Shown here one piece after another: positions 1 through 12,069 of a stretch of 64,000 nucleotides of DNA. The translations under genes and the position numbers were made by a program. The notes beneath the pieces were generated by a model. That model was not told where the DNA came from, did not search any database, and saw only the letters and a list, made by a program, of their open reading frames with translations. Position 1 is the stretch's first letter; every line of letters starts with the position of its first letter. Source of the DNA: Chamaecrista fasciculata (Eukaryota > Streptophyta > Magnoliopsida > Fabales > Fabaceae); assembly GCA_003254925.1 (NCBI GenBank), contig QANZ01056500.1:195345-259344 (forward strand), written 5' to 3'.

Positions 1-259
1 GAAGTGAAGGAGGCTAGCACCTAGGCATCTCCAAACTGTTCGTGTGGATTACCGGCGGAGGAAGGACGCGTCACGTGGACTTCTTGGGAACGCCCCGTTC
101 AACTAAAGCGATTGAAACTCTGAGGTATACCACTTAACCAAAAGTTTTAAATTCAGCTAGCGGATCCGTTCGGGAATTCTTGGACCTGGGCGTTTATTGT
201 TTCTTTAAATTTTAATTTTACATGCTTCCGCTGCCTTAGGCGCCCTAGAATTCCCAACA
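1..259 (-). mobile_element. Partial LTR of a second retrotransposon, nested in the copia element
   Basis: Read on the minus strand this piece begins TGTTGGGAATTC at 259, which is a usual LTR start (TG), and it runs off the window edge at position 1. The copia integrase reading frame next to it stops matching its family exactly at this junction: the last integrase-like residues are encoded just above 259 and the following codons are unrelated. I infer that a second LTR retrotransposon, or a solo LTR of one, inserted into the integrase region. No coding sequence of the second element is visible and its family cannot be named. Confidence 0.5.
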
Positions 260-2168
260 AATTGTAGTTCTACCATGGTTTTAAATTGTGTAAATATGGT
301 GGCAACTTCAGATTTAGCTTTTAATAAGTGGAGCCAAGTAAAACGAGAAAAATCATCAGTAAAGTGAACATAGTATTTATAGCCTTGAGAAGAAATAAGA
401 GGAGCAGGTCCCCAGACATCAATGTGTATTAATTGTAAAGGAGATGTGCTAACAGATGTAGAAGATGAGTAAGGCAGTCTGTGAGACTTGCCCAGACAAT
501 AAGATGAACAGAAAAATTTTGATTCATTCTTTAAGGGAACATTACAACTAGAAAGAACAGATTTAAGAACTGAAAAAGAAGGGTGGCCTAGTCTGCAGTG
601 CCATATATCAGCAGAAACTGATGAAGACTTCTTGGATGAGGCAGAACCGGATGTTGACAAGGCAGTGGGAGTGAAGGAATGTGCAGGTGAATGAGTAGAA
701 AGAAGGGTGAGATTGTCAAATTTGTAGAGACCATCTTTAGCAGTTCCTTGGAGCAACACTCTCTGAGTAGCCTGACACTTAACAAAGCAAGTAGTGGGAT
801 GAAATTCAAAGAACACTTTGTTATCAGCAGCAAATTGAGAAACACTTAAGAGATTTTTAGAAGAATTAGGAACATGCAACAGATTAGATAGTAAAAAAGG
901 AGTAGAAGAAAGAGGAATCTGCACCAAAGCATTGCCAACACGAGTTATGGAAATACCTGATCCATCTGCTAAGTGAATTCTGTCACCACCTTCATACTCA
1001 GAGGCTGCAGTATAGTTGCTACCCAGGTTAGAGAGATGGGGAGTGAGATGATTGCTGGCACCTGAATCAGGATACCAAGCTGAGTTGTATGAAGGATAAG
1101 AAGAGACCATCATAGCCTGAGCAGGAGAGGGATGAGTAACCTGAGAGGTTGGAGGACGAGAGTAGGGAGTGGAAGTAGAAGAAAAAGGGCTAACATATTG
1201 GTGATTGAACCTGTGATAACATTGCCAAGCCATGTGACCCATCTTACCACAGACTTGGCATTGTGGTCTATTAGCATACACAGAACGACCACGACCTCTA
1301 CCACCTCTAAAATTGCCACGAGTGTTATTGGTGCGACCACCAGAGTATTGAGAGCCTGCAGAATTTTGATAACCACCACAAGTTGGGGGAGTACTACCAG
1401 AGGGTTTAGAAGACTTGGAAATGGAAGTTTCAGCCAAATTAGCACTCAGAGGAGTTTCACATCCTTTTTAAACTTTTCAATACGCTCTTCTTGAGCTACA
1501 AGGAGACTTTCAATCTCATAAACTGTGTATGGATCAGATCTTGAAGTGACAAACACAATGAAGGCAGTGTATTCTTCAGGTAAGCCTTCCAAAATAGATT
1601 CAATGTGATCTGCTTCAGAAATGGGAGAACCCACAGCAGATAGACAATCAACAAGTTCCTTAAGTTTCAAAAGATACTCAGTAGAACTAAGAGTGCCTTT
1701 CTTAAGACTACGAAGCTGTGATTTGAACTGTCTAACTTTGGCCTTGGTTTGAGAAGCAAAAAATAATTCCAACTTCTCCCAGGCTTGAAGTGAATGAGTA
1801 GTACAACCCACCATTCTAGTGAGCATACTGTCTGACATAGATGCCAGAAGCCAGGAAAGAAGCAATTGGTCCTGTTGCTCCTAGGCTAAGAACTCTGAAG
1901 TCAAAAGACCTCGAGCTTCATTAGCTTCTGATGCAAACTTCTTGGGTATAACATGATCGCCAAGAAGAAAGTGTTGTAGCTTATGACCACGAATGGTGGC
2001 CAAAGCTTGCTGTCTCCAAGGTAAAAAATTGTCCTCACTAAGCTTTATAGAAACAAGGTGAGGATCAAACTTTGACTGAATAGAAATAAGTTCTTTGGAT
2101 TGAGTAGAAGAAGCAATGGCAGCAGTAGCAGTAGTGGCAGAAGAACCTTCTGTAGAAGAATGCTCCAT
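260..2168 (-). pseudogene. Decayed Ty1/copia gag-pol (gag, zinc knuckle, protease, start of integrase)
   Basis: The gag part begins with ATG at 2168. A copia gag domain follows to about 1450, then a CCHC zinc knuckle (CQVCGKMGHMAWQCYH) near 1210-1265, an aspartic protease core (DSGASNH) near 1050, a GAG-pre-integrase motif (WHCRLGH) near 600, and the first part of the integrase catalytic core (HIDVWGPAP). Reverse transcriptase and RNase H are absent because another LTR interrupts the frame at 259. Two lesions show it is dead: an in-frame TAG near 1881 inside gag, where a Trp codon is expected, and a one-base frame change near 1440-1450 between gag and the zinc knuckle region. Its PBS and 5' LTR lie directly upstream. 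It is not a functional gene; it is decayed transposon DNA. Confidence 0.93.
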
Positions 2169-2180
2169 AATGGATCGGAA

Positions 2181-2192
2181 GCTCTGATACCA
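2181..2192 (-). other. Primer binding site (initiator tRNA-Met) of the copia element
   Basis: On the minus strand the bases read TGGTATCAGAGC, the standard plant copia primer binding site complementary to the 3' end of initiator methionine tRNA. It lies 13 bases before the gag ATG and 10 bases after the proposed LTR end, so the order LTR, PBS, gag is intact. Confidence 0.9.
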
Positions 2193-2202
2193 TACAAGAC
2201 TA

Positions 2203-2480
2203 TGAAAATAGAAGAAATAGAAGAAATGCTAGAAATGCTGCGCAATTTCATTCAATCAGAAAGAGTACATTTATACACAGTAGGAATATTCTAGAGCTGG
2301 AAATGGAATACACAGAATAGGAAATAACTAACTTTGTCCTATAGCACAGCTCATAGAATTGCCAAAATATTAGGAATGATGTAAAAGGAATGTACAGCTG
2401 TCATATGGAGTATATTCTCCAATAGACTTAACCCAAATATTTATAAAATGAATTTTTTACCATGATATTAAAGTTGAACA
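2203..2480 (-). repeat. 5' LTR of the decayed copia element
   Basis: On the minus strand this 278-bp stretch starts TGTTCAAC at 2480 and ends TTTTCA at 2203, giving the TG...CA ends of an LTR, immediately before the primer binding site. A TATA-like motif (TGTATAAATG) sits about 70 bases before the LTR end, as expected for a retrotransposon promoter. The other LTR is not in the window, so the ends rest on the terminal motifs and the PBS position. Confidence 0.7.
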
Positions 2481-4186
2481 CATGTTGTTGAACACATGTT
2501 GCTCGCTGGAATTGAAGTTTGCTAATAAAGAGGCCCACGCTCCACCATATATAACTTAGCAATCACAAATGATAATTATTTACTGCGACAATCATTATGA
2601 AAAGAACAAGGCATTCTTTACAACCCATCGTTTCTACTTTCTAATTTATACTGATTTCATCATATGGATCGATTAGAAAGTAAGAACTATAATGCCACAT
2701 TTTGAGTCCCGACAAGCAAGGAACAATGCCAGAATCTAATTGCATCATATCATTATGTGTAGGCAACTTTAAATTAAAGAAAAAAAAAAGTGAAATAAAA
2801 TCTAAAACTTTGCTTTTAAGTAGACTTTACTTAGGATATATTACACTTTTTTTTCTGGGATCAAGATATGTTACACAGTTATATATATTTTACAGTAAAA
2901 GATAAGTTATAATTATATTTGCTTTAACAACAATATTGTTGTGTTTTCCATTTGTACATTGAGAAATAATAAACATTTGTTTGGTTAATATAAAGTAATT
3001 TCTTATTTTAGGAAATGAGAGGTTAATATTATTTTAAAGAATATTTTTAATTATCTTTTAAGTTTAACGAATTTTTTATTGGCAAAATACCTTGGTGCTC
3101 ATAAACTATGAGATAAAATCTCAGTTATATACACTTAAACTTTTTTTTGTGATAAATTATATCCCTAAAATTTTACATTTGACTCCATTGTATTCTAAGA
3201 TTTTATTAACATCGTCTAAAGTATTAACGGAAAACACTGACATCATGTTGACGTCAATATTTTTTGAGGTATAACTAACAAAAACGTAAAAATATTGGGG
3301 TACATGACATTAGAATAAAGAAGAAAAAGTCATTCACCTTATTATTTTCCCTTAACGATTTAGATGACGTTAGACATTGAGATACAATTGAGTCAAATAA
3401 AAAGGTTTGATGGTATAGTTGATGACAAAAAAATTTATGCTTTCTAAAATATAAATTCAATTCCTAAGGAAGTACAGCTCGTTGAACACAATTTTTGAAA
3501 ATTTATAAAACTTCCAAAAGACTGAAAGATAAGAAACAAAAGATAAAGAAGCAGAAAAAAGCATACTAAATTTATATTAGATTAAGAAAGCTCTTAATCC
3601 TCCTGTATCCATATCAAGCATAAAACAAAAGAATTTTTGTAATCAAATAGCAATAGCACAATATAATAAGCCAGGCCACAAAGATATCTCCACACTTCGT
3701 TTGTATGGCTTCCTAGTTCAATTCCTACACCAGTGTTTACAACACCTTCACAAGCAAAAGAATGTTTAAAAAAAATACTTGAAAAGAGTGTTTCAAATCT
3801 TGTTCAAGCAAAATTCAAAGTGATTTTTGACATCATCAAAACAAATTTAATTAAACTAAATTTTAATTAATTAATTGAAAATTTCATAAATCAAAATTTA
3901 ATCCACCAAATCTTTAATGTGTTTAATCTTAACAATGAATAGTTTTGATTTGTTATTTTTTAGACTTTCATTATTTTGAGTTCTTTCTCTTCTAATCTCT
4001 GATTTCGTAATCACTTTTAATTTAGTGTATACTGCATGAAGCTTTGCCAATGCAGGCCCACCATATTGCCTGGCAATCACGACCCGATCTATAATTAATT
4101 GCCGTGACAATGATTATGGAAAGAATAGGCGTTCTATAATAATAGAAAGGATTTGCTTTAGAGAGAACTGTAATATATTTTTTTTT
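2481..4186. other. Intergenic spacer, AT-rich, no gene seen
   Basis: No open frame here resembles a protein. The stretch about 3140-3445 is an imperfect long palindrome: a motif like ATTTGACTCCATTGTAT on the left has its complement around 3386-3400 on the right. It resembles the other palindromic elements of this window, but its ends and target duplication could not be fixed. The rest is low-complexity AT-rich DNA. Confidence 0.5.
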
Positions 4187-4692
4187 GGTTAAAGGTTCAT
4201 TTTGGTCCTAAATGTATGTCTTAATATTCATTTTGGTCCATTATATTTTAAAATGTTCAAATTGGTCTTAAATGTTAGCAAAATGTTTCATTTTGGCCCA
4301 AACTATTGAATATGGCTCATTTCAAGTTCAAACGTGACAAGTTTAGAGTTATGTATTGTTCTTAAAGAGTACTTTCTTTTATCCAGTAGGGACCGTCAAC
4401 AAACGAGGTCAAATCGATCCTAAAAGTAGAAAGCTCGTTCATGGTCAAACAAGCAAAATTGATCATAATTCTCTCGTTTCAAATTCGAATGCGACGATTT
4501 TAAAGCTATGAGTTCTTTTTAAAGTCTTTTGAACTTGAAATGAGAGACGAGAGAAATATAACCAAATTCAATAATTTGGGACCAAAATGAAACATTTTAC
4601 CAACATTTAAGACTAAAATGAAACATTTTGAAACATTATAGACCAAAATGAACATTAGAGCATACATTCAGGGCCAAAATGACCCTTTGACC
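4187..4692. mobile_element. Long-palindrome miniature element, probable Mutator-type MITE
   Basis: The left end GGTTAAAGGTTCATTTTGG matches the complement of the right end (GGTCAAAGGGTCATTTTGG), and pairing continues inward along both arms. Flanks are nine T residues on the left and TTTTATTTT on the right, an 8 of 9 match that is weak because it is low complexity. It encodes nothing. Confidence 0.65.
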
Positions 4693-5049
4693 TTTTATTT
4701 TGTGTAATTATGTTATTGTAAAATTCTCTCTTGTTATTTCTTTTTTTTTTTCTTTACTTATCTCTCTACTGACCATTGGTACATTTTGACAATTTATTAA
4801 CAGCTGCAGCCTCCATTTTACACGAGCAGAAGCTTTCGTTACATAAATACATATAAAGTGAAAATTGCCAACCAAAAGAGAAAAAGAAAAATAAAATTTA
4901 GAGCTCGTTTTCAAGAGGAAATAACAATAATGTTGGCTACATTATGGTAGATTTGTTTATTTTTATTTTTTAACATGCTTTATCAATGTATAAACTTCAA
5001 AACAAATATTACTATCAGGGTTATGAAACTAGAGTGTTCTTTCTTTCTA

Positions 5050-5430
5050 GGTCAAAACTCATTTTGGTCCTCAAATTAAAAGGCCAATTTCATTTTGGTC
5101 ATAAAATTATTTTTTGTTTCATTTTGGTCTTTAAACTGTCACATTTGTTCCACCATTAATCCAAAATGTAATTTTTTTTTCTGTCATTATTTATAACATG
5201 AATACCTGAGATGGACCATTCTTCTCCCATATGTTATAAGGAGTGAATTTGTAAAGAGAGCAAAAAAAAAAAATGTCTCGTCCTAGTCACAAATTGAAGA
5301 TGAATAAATTGTCAATTTAACCACAAAAAATAGACAAAATCACATTTTAGACTAACAATATAACAAAGGTAAAAATTTAAAGATCAAAACAGAACAAAAA
5401 TTTATTTTATGACAAAATGACTGTTTGACC
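5050..5430. mobile_element. Long-palindrome MITE with exact 9-bp duplication
   Basis: The 381-bp element starts GGTCAAAACTCATTTTGGTC and ends with the complementary GACAAAATGACTGTTTGACC. It is flanked on both sides by TTCTTTCTA (5041-5049 and 5431-5439). A 9-bp target duplication and a GG start are typical of Mutator-superfamily elements. There is no coding potential. Confidence 0.85.
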
Positions 5431-6553
5431 TTCTTTCTATGATATGTTTCATGTTTTCAATCCTTATCTCCACTCACTATAAGTTGCACCATAATTAATA
5501 GAACATAAGGAAGAAAAGATAAACTCAACATTACATAGACATAAACTCTTTTTTTAATCAATAGACATGAATACCTTAATACTTAATGAAATTAAAGTAA
5601 AATACTAAACAAACTCAACATTAACAAAAAATTATTTTAAATCAAACTAATGAATAAAAAATTACTTGTAGGTGGTCAATTAATTAATTAATCATATATG
5701 TAACCTCAAGTCTTCAAAATTTTCATCAACACGCCTTGCTGAGTGCCCACAGCCACAGCCCACAGATTGATAAGCTATAGACTACATTACTACCCAAGCG
5801 AACAAAAAAAATTTTATGTTCTTTGGTCAATTGGAATGTGAAAACCAACTCAAATATAAAGTAATATTTTTCTATAATAGCTATAGCTCTCAAGCTTTGT
5901 AGATGACTTTCTGGCCACATTCATGTGTTAGTAGTGAGTACCATTTGGCGTCTAGGTTCTTCACAATTTTTGAAGCTAACACACTAACCTACCAAGCTAC
6001 CCAAAGGGAAAGAAATAGTACCACTAAATATATAAATTGATCATTAAAAGACCCATGATTTGATAATATAACATTTAAAAGTCAATTTTACATATTCTAA
6101 AAGATTGTGAAATTAATGCAATTTAGTCTCTATCCCGAAAAGTTCAACTCTAAAAAATAAATTTAAAAAATTAAAATATAAAGACTAGGTATTTTAGATT
6201 CTGAAGCATGTAAATTAAACTTTTTTTTTTGTTAAAATATTTTAGATTGAATTTATCAATTTATATATGTTTTAAATCAAACATATAAGTTTACTGGTTA
6301 TATAACTGTATTGCCCACCAAGCCAAAAGGTCCTTACTCCTTAGGATAGGCTTTTCTTGGGGAACTTATCGCAAATTTCGTCCAAAAGAAAAAGAACAAT
6401 ACTGCAAACATGGGAAAGCAATGCTCATATTATTCCTATTGATCGAAAATCCACTTGCAGATGATGTCATTCCCTTTAATCTACAGTTGAACCATTAGTA
6501 GGCTCTCCAATATTGCATGCCAAAAGATCGTATAATTGGATGCCCATGCCCAT

Positions 6554-6589
<36 letters not shown>

Positions 6590-7973
6590 TTGATCCTCAG
6601 TTATATATGACGCGTGTTTAGCTCTGCACCAATGATTCTAGTCACCATCTTATTTTTAGGATTTAGGATGGCTCCACTTTCAGAAAGCAAAAGAATACCA
6701 AAACAACAGAAAATTAAATAATTCCCCACTGCTCCTACATTTATGCAGTGAAGATTGGTCATTGGACGAAAGCACCGAATAATGGTCCATGGGGATTGAT
6801 TAAAACATATAACCTAAAAGAAAGACCATAAAAATATAACCCATTCAGCAAGATTCGAGTGAAGGTGGCTTTCTTAAATATAAATACTTTTAGTCTTTTA
6901 AGCAGAGTACAAAACTACAAATTATTGCCCCGGCAAACATTGAAAGAAAACCTTGGAAGAAAATTCAAGAATTGGAGTGTGATCTCTTGTATAACTAAAA
7001 TTGTAAATTATTGTATGCTAATGGCCACTCTATATGAAACATGGGGCTGAAATTCAGTCATGAAATTGTTCAAGTTCCATTCAAATAGTATATTCGGTAA
7101 ATAAAGACTGCAAAAATTTAAAAATTTAAATGACTCGATTTAATTATGGACCAATAAAAATAAATTTCATCAACTTTATGACCAGATGAACTTTGGCAAA
7201 TCTTCTCCCGAAACACAAGATTATTAAAAGAAAATGGTGGGCCTTGACAACAAAGTTCTAATACGAACTGGTGTCATTCTATTTACCATTCCACTTTCAC
7301 CTTCCCTATTTTAATGCTTTTAAAACCCTATCAAGAGTTCTGATGGATAAATAAAATCATTAATGCATTAAGAACAACTGATAGATACTATGAAGATTAT
7401 ATAATATATATGCTTCCATGAAGCAACCAATTTCAAGGCTTTAAAATATGGTTTAATTACTTCAACTATTATAATATTTTCATTTCATCATTTTGATTAA
7501 AACAAGACTACTGATTTTAGTATTTCCTAGTATTGGTAGTTTATCTCTCAAAACATAAAAAATCATAAGCAGGAGAGAACAGATTTTTAAACGCTCCTGA
7601 AGTAAATACTATGGAAACACATCCAACGGCTGAGATCAACCTGGAATTAATGTGGTTGGAGCCAAGGATATGTTATCAGATGGTATCAATAAAACTTGTA
7701 GATTCCAGAAATAACAACTATTTTCAATACTATAATCAGGCCCTTCCACACATGAAGTAATAGGAACACCTAGAACATAAGAGGATTGGTCATTCAAACC
7801 AACATGGGCTAAATTAACAAAAATGATTCAAAGAATTCATTGAAAATCATCTTTATAATGAAAATGGAAGGTGAAAACAAAAGTCAAGCCAGCATGTGGA
7901 CAATACATGCAATACCTAATTCACTACGCCCAACTTGAGTAAACCAATTTCTTGTGTAATGATACCTTTATGC
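5431..7973. other. Intergenic spacer downstream of TOM20
   Basis: AT-rich spacer without a supportable gene. It contains a pure (AT)14 microsatellite at 6558-6585. The last few hundred bases before 7974 probably include the 3' UTR of TOM20, transcribed on the minus strand. Short open frames here show no family features and look like chance. Confidence 0.5.
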
Positions 7974-10900
7974 TTATCTTGGAGGTGGTGGCGGAATTTG
8001 GGATTTGGCCATTCCAACCCAAGCTACAATACCAGCTGCAAGAATAACCCAGCCCAATATGTCATACTTAAGATCACTGCTCTTCTGCTTTTTGGATTGC
8101 TGAAATGAATGAGATGATGGTCAAATTATCAGGAAAACAATCCCTACAGATGATTGAATATAAATGGACTTTTAAGAAACATCTTATTTAAACAATTCAG
8201 CCTCACAAGTTCCACCATTTTCAGCATCCAAAAACATCTCAAGCAAGAACAAATAGCTTAAAGGACGGCCAAATCTTATCTAAATTTCAGTTTCTATTAG
8301 GCCATCTTGACATGTTATGTGTCTATAGTTCTTACGATTTGAGCAAGACAAGGGGAAAAAAAAAGGGTCCATCTTTACCACAGAATTAACCAATGCAGGC
8401 CAAGGAAGGGAAGAAAAAATTAAGGCACTTCATTCAGGGCAATGAATACAAATTCATTTATTATAAACCTATCATAGGCGACCAAGCTCTCAAACCCTAA
8501 CTTTATGTCAACCCTAGCTTGTGGTATTAATTTAAAAACACCCAGCAATTAAACATAAAATCAATGCATGCAAAATATTTATTAAATCCAAACTATTTAT
8601 ATTCAAGACACTTTTCCTTATACCAAAAAGTACTCCAATAACATCACCTAATACAAATGAGCTATTTGGACAGAGGAAAGAGTCATAAGACCAGACAGGA
8701 CACATAAGATGCACTCCTAAGAGCAGCATTAAAGCATTGATATTCTAGCATGTGAACATGCAGATGTAAAGACGGCTAATTGTAAGTAAATTTTCCAGCA
8801 TATCCCTATATAGAGCCACTCAGGAGTCGAGATCTCCTTGGTTCAAGATTTTCACATTGATATTCTATCTTGATATATCAGAGATGATGGTGCAATCAAG
8901 ATTTAAGATAAAACATAATAATCAGTAATGCATAATTCCTTGTGACAAAGTAGAGAAAAAAAAAAGCTAGCCCTTCCATTCGAAAGAAGAATCCAGTACA
9001 TAGGTGCCCCTTATACAACACTACAGTATGCAAATCAATGTCACAGCCAATTAACATGAACAAGAAAAAGGCACAACTATCCTATTAACTAAATTTATGA
9101 GCAAAGTGCTGTCAATCCATAAGACTACAGAAAAAAAAAACATGGAAGAATTACTCAGTCAACATACAGAAAAAGAATTTGTTCAAAAAAAAAAACATAC
9201 AGAAAAAGAAAACATCACACTTCAATCAATCAAGCACCAAATATACTCCTTATGAATGGTAACAAAACATTTTCTAATACATAGGATGACAGTATTTGCA
9301 ATCCGAAAAGAAAAATCCTTGCAGATGAAAGTTCTGATGCCCTTTGCTCAAATAGGAAGCGTAGCCTAAATTTTTGAGACATGTTTTAGAACAGCACGCT
9401 TAAATCTAAACAACCAAAATTTCAATTTATCACTTTAATATGATAACAAAGCCAGCTCTTGAAAGTTGACAGAGTGCGTGGTCGTAAATTAAGGGTCATC
9501 AATAAATATTTGTCAAATGACTCAAATTTAAAATTCCAGAACATGAATAAAGTTTCCTCAAAAGAGTTGAAGAATTTGCAGTAAGTCAAACCTTTCCTTT
9601 TGAAGATGTAGATGATCCCCCCCCAGTAATCTTCTGACCAAGCGCACTTTTGTGGATCTCCATGTGCAATTCTGGGGCCTAAGAAGCACGGTTCAGAGAG
9701 ACACTCAGAATATAAAGGAAACAAGTAGTAACATAATCTGAATAATAGAGAAATATATAATCAAGATATCAGTTGCTCCAGATGCCTAAGGAAAGAATTT
9801 TAGCAACTTGTAGGCACTAATTTTTTTAATATATATATATATATATAAGTTTCCAAGGTAGATATATCACTAGAACAAATTTAAACATTTACAACCAGCA
9901 AAATCACTTCAAAATAAACTAATGGCAATGACAAAACAAATGCTCTGAGACACACATGTTCAAAATTGCCTGACCTCTTTGACAGCTCCAATGTCTCAGA
10001 TCTTAGCCCTGTAGTCTACTATATTAATGGTAAACAAAAGCCTAAGATATTTAGTACAGCAGGTGTCAAGGATAAAGTACAAGATATATATATTTTTTAT
10101 TTTGCAAATTTTGGTACCCAGTACGACTTTGGATATTAAAAAACAGAATCTAAATAAGTTGATGAAGCCTGACATGAAACACTCAGTATACAGCTGAAAG
10201 TTTCTAGTGAACTGCTTTACGTTAACAACTATAAGAATAAGATATATTTTGCAAGATGTCTTCCAATCAACCCAAAAGAAAAATACTAAAGCTATGTTTA
10301 TTTTAGAGATTTTTCCAAAAGTTCTGCATTATAAAGTTGTCTGGGACTTGGCACAAGTCTTTCTTAACTAAACAGGCCTAACGTTCTTTCAAATAGGGTG
10401 CACAGGAAAATCATAGCCGATCTGGCCATTTTCTAGCATTATTTCAACATGAATCCTCAGTGTGTCAATCCAAAGAGCCAAAAAACTGATGAAATGGCCA
10501 CAGAAATTTATTACCTTCGCAGTTACTTCCAATGACTTTCTGTAGAGCTCATTCTCAGGATCCTATAACAAGTTAACAACAAATTCTGCCAGTAAGCAAC
10601 TGTTGGGATTCGAGTGCGTTATATGTCAAGAATATAATGGAAAGAACATATTACCTCATCTAAAGCCTTTTGAAAACACTCATAAGCCATGTCAAAGTAA
10701 CCCTTTGCCTCGCTGGAATCAGGAGTCAGAAATGCATGGGAGGTGTGGGCATTTCCCAGGCACCAATGTGCATCATGCTTCGCTGGATTTATCAACAAAG
10801 CCTCCTCAAGCTTTGAAATAGCATCTGTATAGTTAAGTTCAGAAAACAAGAAGAAAAAGTACCGAGTGTAACTCCTCTAGATGAAAGAAAATTCACATGG

Positions 10901-11502
10901 CCGTAAACATCAGCAAAGGGTGCAAAATTTTTGCCAACAAGAAAAATAAAATATACCATCAATCATCTTTTTCGAATCCCCAACATTTTGGAATTGGGAC
11001 AACTCGATCAAAGCTCCTCCCCATTTGGTAAGATTCTGTACCAATGTACAACCAGAAAGAACGACATTTAGTTTAGTTTCAAATTGTTTCCGAAAAGGAA
11101 AATTAACCAAAGCCGGTTCCTAAACTAAACGGCTAAAATCTTTCATCAGTCTTTCCACATTATAATAAAACAACCGAGCATTTCAGCATTAGACAACGGA
11201 ATGGCAGAAGAAAGATACAAGAACCGATCAGAGACTGCTTCATGCATTATAATAGTAGAAATTAGAAACAAATATTCAGAGCACACAATCAAACAGACAT
11301 CTTCATAAAATGGAGAAAAACTACACATAGATAAATTGCACGTCATTATAACAAAAAGAAAAAACAAAAGAATGAGGTAAAAGAAAGAAAGAAAGGTACG
11401 AACGTCGGCATCGAGAGGGTTCTCGGCGTAGTTAGCTTCGGCGGTTTTTCGTGTATGCTCGAACAAGAGAAGGCGATCGAAATCATCTTGAGAGAAGTCC
11501 AT
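7974..11502 (-). CDS. TOM20: Mitochondrial import receptor subunit TOM20
   Basis: Receptor of the outer-membrane TOM complex that binds presequences of proteins entering mitochondria. Exons on the minus strand: 11404-11502, 10957-11035, 10655-10824, 10515-10562, 9592-9678, 7974-8099. They total 609 nt and encode 202 aa, the usual length for plant TOM20. All introns are GT-AG and the frame is kept. The start [19 protein letters not shown] and the NLTKWGG helix are family hallmarks. Residues about 60-130 form the TPR-like receptor domain. The C-terminus has a single membrane anchor ([19 protein letters not shown]) followed by a short proline-rich tail, the plant tail-anchored topology that is reversed compared with the animal and fungal protein. 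An eight-G run in exon 5 encodes a glycine stretch and is in frame. It is expected to be constitutive; no regulatory signal was identified. Confidence 0.97.
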
Positions 11503-11673
11503 AGCGAAAGCAAAAGCAAAAGTAAAACCAAAACGTTTTGATTTCTTGGGTGATGCAAATAGGTCTGAAAGAAGACGAGGGAAACTGGGAGAGACGGCTG
11601 GGACGCTGTAATGTAAGGGTTTTTATTTTTTATATTTAAAATAATAATAGTTTCTTTCTTTTTATTGAATTAA

Positions 11674-12060
11674 GGCTTAAGTGCACTTTTGGTCTCCTAA
11701 CTTTCGCAAAGGTCTCAATTTGGTCCCCTAACTTTTTTGTTGCAATTTTGGTCCTCTAACTTTTGAAAATGTCTCAATTTCGTCCCCTAACTTTTTTTGT
11801 TGCAATTTTGGTCCCCTAACTTTTGAAAACATCTCACCATTGGTCCCAAGGTAGGGGACCAAAAATTGAGACTTTTACGAAAATTAAGAAACCAACGATG
11901 AGACATTTTCAAAAGTTAGGGAACCAAAATTGCAACAAAAAAGTTAGGGGACCAAATTGAGACTGTTGCGAAAGTTAGGGGACCAAAATTGCAACAAAAA
12001 AGTTAGGAGACCAAATTGAGACCTTTGCAAATGTTAAAGGACCAAAAGTGTACTTAAGCC
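11674..12060. mobile_element. Long-palindrome MITE with exact 9-bp duplication
   Basis: A 387-bp palindrome starting GGCTTAAGTGCACTTTTGG and ending ACCAAAAGTGTACTTAAGCC. The flanks TTGAATTAA at 11665-11673 and 12061-12069 are identical. Internally it repeats short blocks like GGTCCCCTAACTTT several times. It lies about 170 bases upstream of the TOM20 start codon, so it is in or close to the promoter of that gene. Confidence 0.88.
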
Positions 12061-12069
12061 TTGAATTAA

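Noticed and set aside
1110..1494. Open frames on both strands in the copia region
   Set aside because: Shadows of the gag zinc-knuckle and protease coding frame.
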